Assembly (NCBI GenBank): GCA_016926315.1
Contig: JAFGOU010000352.1
Coordinates: 1 to 10,795 of the forward strand
DNA length: 10,795 bases
Reading direction: 5' to 3'
From: Chitinispirillaceae bacterium
Lineage (GTDB): Bacteria; Fibrobacterota; Chitinivibrionia; Chitinivibrionales; Chitinispirillaceae
Part shown: positions 7,401 to 10,795 of the stretch, in pieces
How positions within the stretch are numbered: position 1 is the first letter of the stretch
Layout: each line of letters begins with the position of its first letter
Notes under the pieces: model-generated
The model's database searches: none
What the model was told of the DNA's origin: nothing
Seen by the model: only the letters and a program-made list of their open reading frames with translations
Program-made: the position numbers and the translations under genes

Positions 7401-7635
7401 TGTACTCCGGAACAATCTTCAGCGCCGCGTCAAAACAGTCCAGTGCCCCGGCGAGGTCGTTCCGGTCAAGGGCGTCAAGCCCCTTGCGGTTCCATGCTTC
7501 CGCTTCTACCGCGGCTTTCATGACCCGCGCCGTCAGCGCCTCGTTTTCAATCTGTTCGAGGTCAAAATTGAATTCCACCGCCAGTGAAAAGGTGACCAGC
7601 GCGATGGTGCAAAGACATCCTCGTGACATCATCAT
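4438..7635 (-). CDS. Very long exported tetratricopeptide-repeat protein
   Basis: The 1065-residue product begins MMMSRG followed by a hydrophobic segment to about residue 20, a likely Sec signal peptide with no lipobox, so a periplasmic location is inferred. From about residue 47 to 1045 it is almost entirely tetratricopeptide repeats (of the order of 25, in irregular 30-36-residue units). Clear examples are AWNRKGLDALDRNDLAGALD (48-67), YHDFLGVVYYRKGNGKKAEE (381-400), LWVNMGLSYERDGKYEEALQ (621-640) and WNNLGAIYGKWGEIEKCEQA (981-1000). TPR superhelices bind partner proteins, so it is probably a scaffold in the envelope; no enzyme motif is visible. A CIGESC pair lies at 443-448. The first of three ATGs overlaps the HAD stop (ATGA), and GGAGG sits 12 bases before it, so it is translationally coupled to the HAD gene. 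Its exact partners are unknown. Confidence 0.88.
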   Translation of the reverse strand: MMMSRGCLCTIALVTFSLAVEFNFDLEQIENEALTARVMKAAVEAEAWNRKGLDALDRNDLAGALDCFDAALKIVPEYSDAINNRGVVKFRKGEIGSAREIWEKLASRDPGYAIASYNLSLVYLHEGRNDAAQRLLERALGANKQLIEAQVRLGTVFLKKGERRKALDQLKKAYKNAPTHPDAWSFYSYALIENGDTTEALAVLKKYSDKPEALKLLGRIEASRRNHGTAKNYLSQAVSKGADPEVLVELANTQVESRNCKEAQQTLTAYFSRAISPSADAFLLAGIAAKECDDSKAAQDYFERGSTRYPNDGILRYNLGQVYFLRKNFDKAETTWKSLSDTLQDPSLLYLRALNAHRRNELSAAEQLITKALELDDRAEYHDFLGVVYYRKGNGKKAEEAFKRAIKINPELRSAQLNLALCTKSPGELSGAVRLLEKILSNCIGESCGETALQLSALYYYQKETAKAIATLAAVKDADRDERIYRNLALYYREQHDWENAITTLEAAVSKLVTEPQTDYDLAETYLLAGRHHKAIERFTLLIPKWHQNPWRLYYQLGYAYMEINDLAKAKECFEKSLNRKKDNVASRGLLAYVFNSEGNVAKARELWQKNLADDPSNASLWVNMGLSYERDGKYEEALQYYRKAVDLKSDDPQIQINIGNVYTAVAQYTDALTAYKMALHSPKRETAQYNIFLLYARKRDKEQAQKTLLQLEQDFSSSASTRRAQSEMALWNKDTTKAITLLEGLSEKEGGDWITLAQIYAFSGRKNKAEECLAKVPNEAQWDRDKAGVRAALAFSSGNYQEVIHLVRKSGDTGLAARYNLALAYYHMRQYADALSTAESLVKKASGSDRADLCRLAGNAAFGLKQWKNALQWYLQLSNVEAGSAVVQYNLAVASYNLGDVENAWKYYQRARELDPKIQNADIEKRYAAEKRRGEGKPDVNEADSLYNRAVDLQTTGDDSAALGLYLHIVAKDPLYNLAWNNLGAIYGKWGEIEKCEQAYQKAVEKKHDIPETYANLVNLYIELEEFSKARKWLVKGQGHNPESEILKDLRKKIVDAEARKVSR

Positions 7636-8609
7636 AACGTTTCGTTTCCTCCGGTGTAAAAGGAGAGTTTTTCGGGCAGTTCCGCGAGTGAACGAAAGGT
7701 GATATCGGGTGTGATTTCATCTGCCTTGTCGTGCAGGAAAAGCGATTGGCGGTCTCCGGTGAACAGAGCGGTTTTCATGCCCGCGGTCTGTGCCGGCGCA
7801 ATATCGAGCAGGAGGTCGTTACCCGCAAAAACGGTTTGCGCAGGCATGATCTGCAGTTCATACAAGGCGTCAAAGAGTTTGCGGAACAGGAGCACATCGG
7901 GTTTCGCGACGCCGTATTCATACGAAAAAAAAGTCAGGTCCTGGTCGAACAGCTCAGAAACATCGTCGTAAACGCCGATGCTCTGCTCCCGGATAAGAAG
8001 CGTCAGATCAATGGGAGTATAAAACTGCGCGTTCGAAACGATCCCGATGACGATATTTTTTCTTTTCAACGATTCAAGCGCCCGGACCGTTCCCGGATAC
8101 AGTTTTCTACCGAGCGAATAGAAGTTATAGGTATAGGCGAGGTATCTTCCGATGTCGTCAGCAGTGCCGGGTGGGGATCCCGCCGGATTGTATCCACGCC
8201 TTTTAAGCATGAGATGGATGACATTCCAGATCTCCTCGATTTTTACTTCAGGATACGATATCCCTTTTTTCGCAGCCGCGGCATGCCGCAGCGCAATAAG
8301 CCCGCAATAAAGGTCATAAAGGGTTTTCCCCGGGTCCTCTTCCGGATTCATCTGCAGCAGATAGTCCGTGAATAAAAACCGTTCGGCGACCTTCCGGCAC
8401 GCTTCCTTAAACAGATTGGGACGGTTCCCGCGATCATCCAGTCCCGGTCTCCAATAGTCGACCAGCGTTCCGTAAATGTCGAAAACCACGGCGCGGATAT
8501 CATACAGATGCTCCGAACGTGGCGCGATATCAACGGGAAGATAATGCCGGGTGGAGGTCTCCCCGTCTGTTTCGTGCAGTTCGCGGGCGTATTCTGCAAG
8601 AGGTGACAA
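7632..8609 (-). CDS. HAD-superfamily hydrolase, haloacid-dehalogenase-like
   Basis: The 325-residue protein carries the HAD motifs: motif I VFDIYGTLVD with nucleophile D44; motif II IVSNAQF (S192); motif III GVAKPD (K236); motif IV FAGNDLLLDIAPAQTAGMKT (D265 and D269). An alpha-helical C1-type cap occupies about 60-180. Position D+2 in motif I is Tyr (Y46) rather than the Asp used as general acid by phosphatases, as in L-2-haloacid dehalogenases (DAYGTL). This makes dehalogenase-like or non-phosphatase chemistry possible, but the substrate is not predictable. An extra N-terminal segment of about 38 residues precedes the fold. The start is TTG at 8607-8609, chosen because AGGAG (8623-8619) sits 9 bases before it and no better ATG or GTG lies nearby. 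The stop overlaps the TPR gene's ATG, so the two are made together. Confidence 0.88.
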   Translation of the reverse strand: MSPLAEYARELHETDGETSTRHYLPVDIAPRSEHLYDIRAVVFDIYGTLVDYWRPGLDDRGNRPNLFKEACRKVAERFLFTDYLLQMNPEEDPGKTLYDLYCGLIALRHAAAAKKGISYPEVKIEEIWNVIHLMLKRRGYNPAGSPPGTADDIGRYLAYTYNFYSLGRKLYPGTVRALESLKRKNIVIGIVSNAQFYTPIDLTLLIREQSIGVYDDVSELFDQDLTFFSYEYGVAKPDVLLFRKLFDALYELQIMPAQTVFAGNDLLLDIAPAQTAGMKTALFTGDRQSLFLHDKADEITPDITFRSLAELPEKLSFYTGGNETL

Positions 8610-8618
8610 ATCGATTTT

Positions 8619-8623
8619 CTCCT
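8619..8623 (-). promoter_or_regulatory. Ribosome-binding site that fixes the TTG start of the HAD gene
   Basis: AGGAG on the minus strand lies 9 bases before the TTG at 8609-8607 and is the only Shine-Dalgarno-like sequence near the 5' end of this frame. It supports an unusual TTG start. Confidence 0.65.
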
Positions 8624-8733
8624 GTTAAACCATCGGTTCTCAGGTTCAAAAATACGTTTTGCCCTTTGATGGATACAGCGATTGCCGCACGGATGAAAGA
8701 GCCATGATGCCCGGCCCGGGAGCGGAAACGCCG

Positions 8734-9513
8734 TTACTTTTTCAGTACAAACGTCGCGAACAGGTTCGCGTCAATGCCCTTGAATGAATACCGGAGCACC
8801 GGATTCAGCATGCTGCCGTCATCCCGATTTTTAAGCGTGGCCGACCTTCTCTGGTACCGTGCTCTTACGGAGATTCCGACAGCCAGCCAGGAGGCAATGA
8901 ACCTTGAATACGCAGCGGAAAGGGTCGGCAGGAGATAATACCCTGCATCGCCCTGATACTGGGCGGTGTCAAGATCGCTAAGCGTGTCGGTAAACTCCGA
9001 ATACACGTTGAGCGAAGCGGCATACAAGGACGCTCCCGCTTTTATGCCGACGTAGTGGTCATAGGCGAGCGGGACACGATAGCCGACCCCCAGTTCAAAG
9101 GCGTTTATCCAGATCGAATAATCGGTAGTCAGCTGAACGCCGCCGGTATCGTTGCCCGGAACGGTGATCACCGTCCCCCGGAACAGGCCTCCACTGCGAT
9201 GGTCCAGCGATGTTATTCCGATATGGCAGGAATAACGTTCGTAGAAAGCGGCTTCAAATCCGAACAGCAGCCCATCCATGTGTCCGGGAAAGATAAACGA
9301 CGGGGAGATCCCGTATCCCCGGTATATATTGAATCGTTCTCCCAGGTCTTCTTGCAGGCGGTGCAGATCGATTGATGAGTAGGTGAACCCGCAGGAAAAG
9401 CCAAACTCAAGGTTTTTTCGTCCGGCCTTGCCGTTCACCAAGATGTCCTGGAGGGTCGCTCCGGCATAGGGCATACCAAGAAAGGCAAGCAGCAGCAGAG
9501 GGGTAAATCGCAC
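8734..9513 (-). CDS. Outer-membrane beta-barrel protein of unknown function
   Basis: The 259-residue product has a signal peptide: MRF, a leucine-rich core, then MPYAGA with likely cleavage after residue 19. The mature part is a run of alternating strands and turns rich in Tyr, Phe and Gly, for example LEFGFSCGFTYSSIDL (35-50), FELGVGYRVPL, YVGIKAGASLYAASLNVYSEF, YYLLPTLSAAYSRF and LAVGISVRARY. This is the pattern of a small (8-12 strand) outer-membrane barrel. It ends NLFATFVLKK; the last residues are not the usual terminal Phe, though Phe and Val lie close to the end. I cannot name the family. The start is GTG at 9511-9513, supported by TGGAG (9524-9520) six bases upstream. The HAD gene follows after 124 bp on the same strand, so co-transcription is possible but not shown. 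No ATG fits better. Confidence 0.8.
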   Translation of the reverse strand: MRFTPLLLLAFLGMPYAGATLQDILVNGKAGRKNLEFGFSCGFTYSSIDLHRLQEDLGERFNIYRGYGISPSFIFPGHMDGLLFGFEAAFYERYSCHIGITSLDHRSGGLFRGTVITVPGNDTGGVQLTTDYSIWINAFELGVGYRVPLAYDHYVGIKAGASLYAASLNVYSEFTDTLSDLDTAQYQGDAGYYLLPTLSAAYSRFIASWLAVGISVRARYQRRSATLKNRDDGSMLNPVLRYSFKGIDANLFATFVLKK

Positions 9514-9640
9514 CGGTATCTCCAGATTCTGAGTTGATTTGAATGATCACGCAATATACTTTTTTTGCTTTCGGTTTCGGGAGGATTTCAGGGAGGATCA
9601 CGGTTTCAGAGCGAAACGGTTAATGAGAAACGGGCGTGGG
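9514..9640. other. Intergenic region upstream of the outer-membrane barrel gene
   Basis: The region holds an A-rich stretch followed by TATATT on the minus strand (around 9553-9558), a possible -10 without a recognisable -35. A composite direct repeat also lies here: CGGTTTC at 9572 and 9601, and GGGAGGAT at 9579 and 9591. No gene is visible. Confidence 0.35.
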
Positions 9641-9671
9641 AAAAAAGCCGGCTCGTTGAAAACGAACCGGC
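9641..9671 (-). terminator. Intrinsic terminator after smc and the secretion-tail ORF
   Basis: Read on the minus strand, GCCGGTTCGTT pairs with AACGAGCCGGC over 11 bp (one G-U) around a 3-nt loop, followed directly by TTTTTT. It begins 31 bp after the stop of the upstream small gene, which fits a rho-independent terminator. The flanking arms GGCGTG(G/A)GAAA and their complement at 9633-9643 and 9680-9690 can also pair with each other, so a longer alternative hairpin that takes in part of the U-tract is possible. Confidence 0.85.
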
Positions 9672-9701
9672 CTTCAAGGTTTCTCACGCCACTGCGTAAA
9701 C

Positions 9702-9962
9702 TTATTTCACGATCACCTTTGCCGACTGCTGGATGCCGGCCGCGCTCAAGGTGCAGAGATAGGTTCCAGCAGGAATGTTCGTACCGTTCGAACCGTTCAA
9801 CGCTACGGTATAGCTCCGTCCCGTTGATTTTGATTCATTCACCAGGGTTTTGACAAAGCTGCCGTTTAGGTCATACAGGTCGATTTTCACCCTTGTTTGT
9901 TCAACATCATGTTTCGGCAGCGTGTAGCGAATGCTCGAAGCGTTGCCGGTGATGATACGCAA
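9702..9962 (-). CDS. Orphan C-terminal secretion/sorting-tail domain (T9SS type A-like), possibly a gene remnant
   Basis: The 86-residue product is a single domain of the kind found at the C-termini of proteins sent out by the type IX secretion system (Por secretion tail). It shows SIRYTLP, then VKIDLYDLNGSFVKTLVNE, and an IPAGTYLCTLSA strand ending AKVIVK. It has no signal peptide and none of the large N-terminal cargo this domain normally follows. The start I give is TTG at 9960-9962 with AAGG eight bases upstream. The frame is closed by a TGA at 10002-10004, and the residues between (ending SGLTKGSS) also look like the approach to such a tail. It begins 14 bp after the smc stop, and the intrinsic terminator lies just after it. 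It may be a truncated relic of a larger secreted protein, or a genuine small gene. A sorting function is inferred from family resemblance alone. Confidence 0.55.
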   Translation of the reverse strand: MRIITGNASSIRYTLPKHDVEQTRVKIDLYDLNGSFVKTLVNESKSTGRSYTVALNGSNGTNIPAGTYLCTLSAAGIQQSAKVIVK

Positions 9963-9976
9963 AGAGCTTCCCTTCG

Positions 9977-10795
9977 TCAGGCCGCTTTTCGCATCGGCTC
10001 TTCAAACCGCACCGATACGATCGAGGAAACCCCTGACTCCTGCTGGGTGACTCCGTACAGCACATCGGCCGATTCCATGGTGCGCTTATTGTGGGTGATC
10101 ACGATAAATTGCGTATTATCGGCGAACCTTTTCAGCACATTGAGGAAACGAACGGTATTCGCCTCATCAAGAGGCGCATCGAGTTCATCAAGGATGCAGT
10201 AGGCGGAGGGTTTTACCATGTAAAGCGCGAACAGCAAGGAAATGGCGGTAAGAGCACGTTCGCCGGCGGAAAGCATCTGTACGCCCCGCATTTTCTTTCC
10301 CGCAGGACGCACGTTGATGTGAATGGCCGCTTCGAGCGGATCGGTATTTTCCTCAAGCTGGAGCGAAGCCTCCCCTCCCTCGAACAGCGTGGTAAACATG
10401 TCGCTGAAATTTTTCTGGACCAGGTCGAACGTCGCGATGAATTGTGAACGGGCCTCTTTATCGAGCTTTTTTATCGCCTGTTCAAGATCGTCAACCGCCT
10501 TTTGCAGATCGTCACGCTGTGTGGTAAGTTCTTTGAGCCGCCTGCTTTCGGTCTCATAATCCTCGAATGCGGCCATGTTTACCTCTCCGACCCGCTTGAT
10601 CCGCTCACGCAGCATGTCGATGTTCTGGTGGATCGTTGAGTCGTCGTCGGTCACTTCCAGAATCGCCTCGGCCGGAGCGGTCAGGTCTACCTCGTACGCC
10701 TCCCACATGCGCTCACGGATCCGGTGCTGCTCCTGTTCGTCGCGCGTCTGGTCAAGTTCTATGGCGTGTACCCGGTTGGAGGTCTCTTCAAAACC
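9977..10795 (-). CDS. smc: Chromosome-segregation ATPase SMC, C-terminal part (5' partial)
   Basis: The frame is open to the window edge, giving the last 272 residues of SMC, the coiled-coil ATPase of the condensin-like complex (with ScpA and ScpB) that organises and separates chromosomes. The visible part starts in the returning coiled-coil arm, with the WEAYEVDLT segment, then GEVNMAAFEDYE and a heptad stretch near the head. The head follows: the SMC signature LSAGERALTAISLLFAL (LSAGE at 10273-10259), Walker B AYCILDELDAPLDE (catalytic Glu after Asp) and a VITHNKRTMESADVLYGVT segment. The ending VSVRFEEPMRKAA is as expected for an intact C-terminus. The hinge and Walker A lie beyond the window. 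A Gly-to-Ala change in the signature (LSAGE instead of LSGGE) is a mild variation. The 3' end adjoins the orphan secretion tail in another frame. Confidence 0.95.
   Translation of the reverse strand, partial: GFEETSNRVHAIELDQTRDEQEQHRIRERMWEAYEVDLTAPAEAILEVTDDDSTIHQNIDMLRERIKRVGEVNMAAFEDYETESRRLKELTTQRDDLQKAVDDLEQAIKKLDKEARSQFIATFDLVQKNFSDMFTTLFEGGEASLQLEENTDPLEAAIHINVRPAGKKMRGVQMLSAGERALTAISLLFALYMVKPSAYCILDELDAPLDEANTVRFLNVLKRFADNTQFIVITHNKRTMESADVLYGVTQQESGVSSIVSVRFEEPMRKAA

Noticed and set aside
8710..8720. Palindrome CCCGG-C-CCGGG after the barrel gene as a terminator
   Set aside because: The stem is only 5 bp with a 1-nt centre and no U-tract follows on the minus strand.
9962..10004. 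Programmed -1 frameshift at CGAAAAGC fusing SMC to the secretion tail
   Set aside because: A one-base slip at the AAAA run would join the frames, but SMC is cytoplasmic and already ends normally; no stimulatory structure is visible.

Overview
The window is a stretch of chromosome from a Gram-negative bacterium with an outer membrane. The evidence is a signal-peptide beta-barrel protein, a set of type IV pilin-like proteins, and a C-terminal domain resembling a type IX secretion sorting tail. Such tails, together with an FHA-DUF4388 fusion and minor pilins of this kind, point to the FCB group. A Fibrobacterota-like lineage is my best guess, but this is inference only, because no rRNA or other phylogenetic marker was aligned. 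No phage, IS element, CRISPR array, tRNA or rRNA was seen. All genes but one lie on the minus strand.

Region by region: (1) 1-331 (+) is the C-terminal end of a secreted or surface protein with an OmpL47/Ig-like beta-sandwich repeat. It meets the next gene tail to tail with only 2 bp between the stop codons. (2) 334-2845 (-) is a tightly overlapping three-gene minor-pilin cassette in the order PilV-like, PilW-like, PilX-like. Each has a class III prepilin signal. (3) 2846-3477 is about 630 bp without a convincing gene. It is AT-rich and holds a candidate promoter, a perfect 15-bp palindrome and a REPIN-like nested palindromic repeat. (4) 3478-4206 (-) encodes an FHA domain fused to DUF4388/PATAN, a phosphothreonine-reading signalling protein, with a good candidate promoter. 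(5) 4438-8609 (-) holds a HAD-superfamily hydrolase gene translationally coupled (ATGA overlap) to a 1065-residue exported TPR protein. An outer-membrane beta-barrel gene lies upstream at 8734-9513. (6) 9641-9671 is a strong intrinsic terminator closing the smc transcript. (7) 9702-9962 (-) is an orphan secretion-tail domain lying 14 bp after the stop of smc. (8) 9977-10795 (-) is the C-terminal ATPase half of the condensin subunit SMC, running off the window edge.

How the genes may work together: the pilin cassette is likely to supply the priming or tip complex of a type IV pilus or pseudopilus, but the assembly machinery is not in the window. The barrel protein, HAD enzyme and exported TPR scaffold are collinear and may be an envelope-associated module of unknown role. 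The FHA protein is probably a separately transcribed signalling adaptor. smc is housekeeping. No complete, clearly novel multi-gene system is visible. The most unusual items are the orphan secretion tail behind smc, the HAD/giant-TPR coupling, and the nested repeat with paired compensatory changes.
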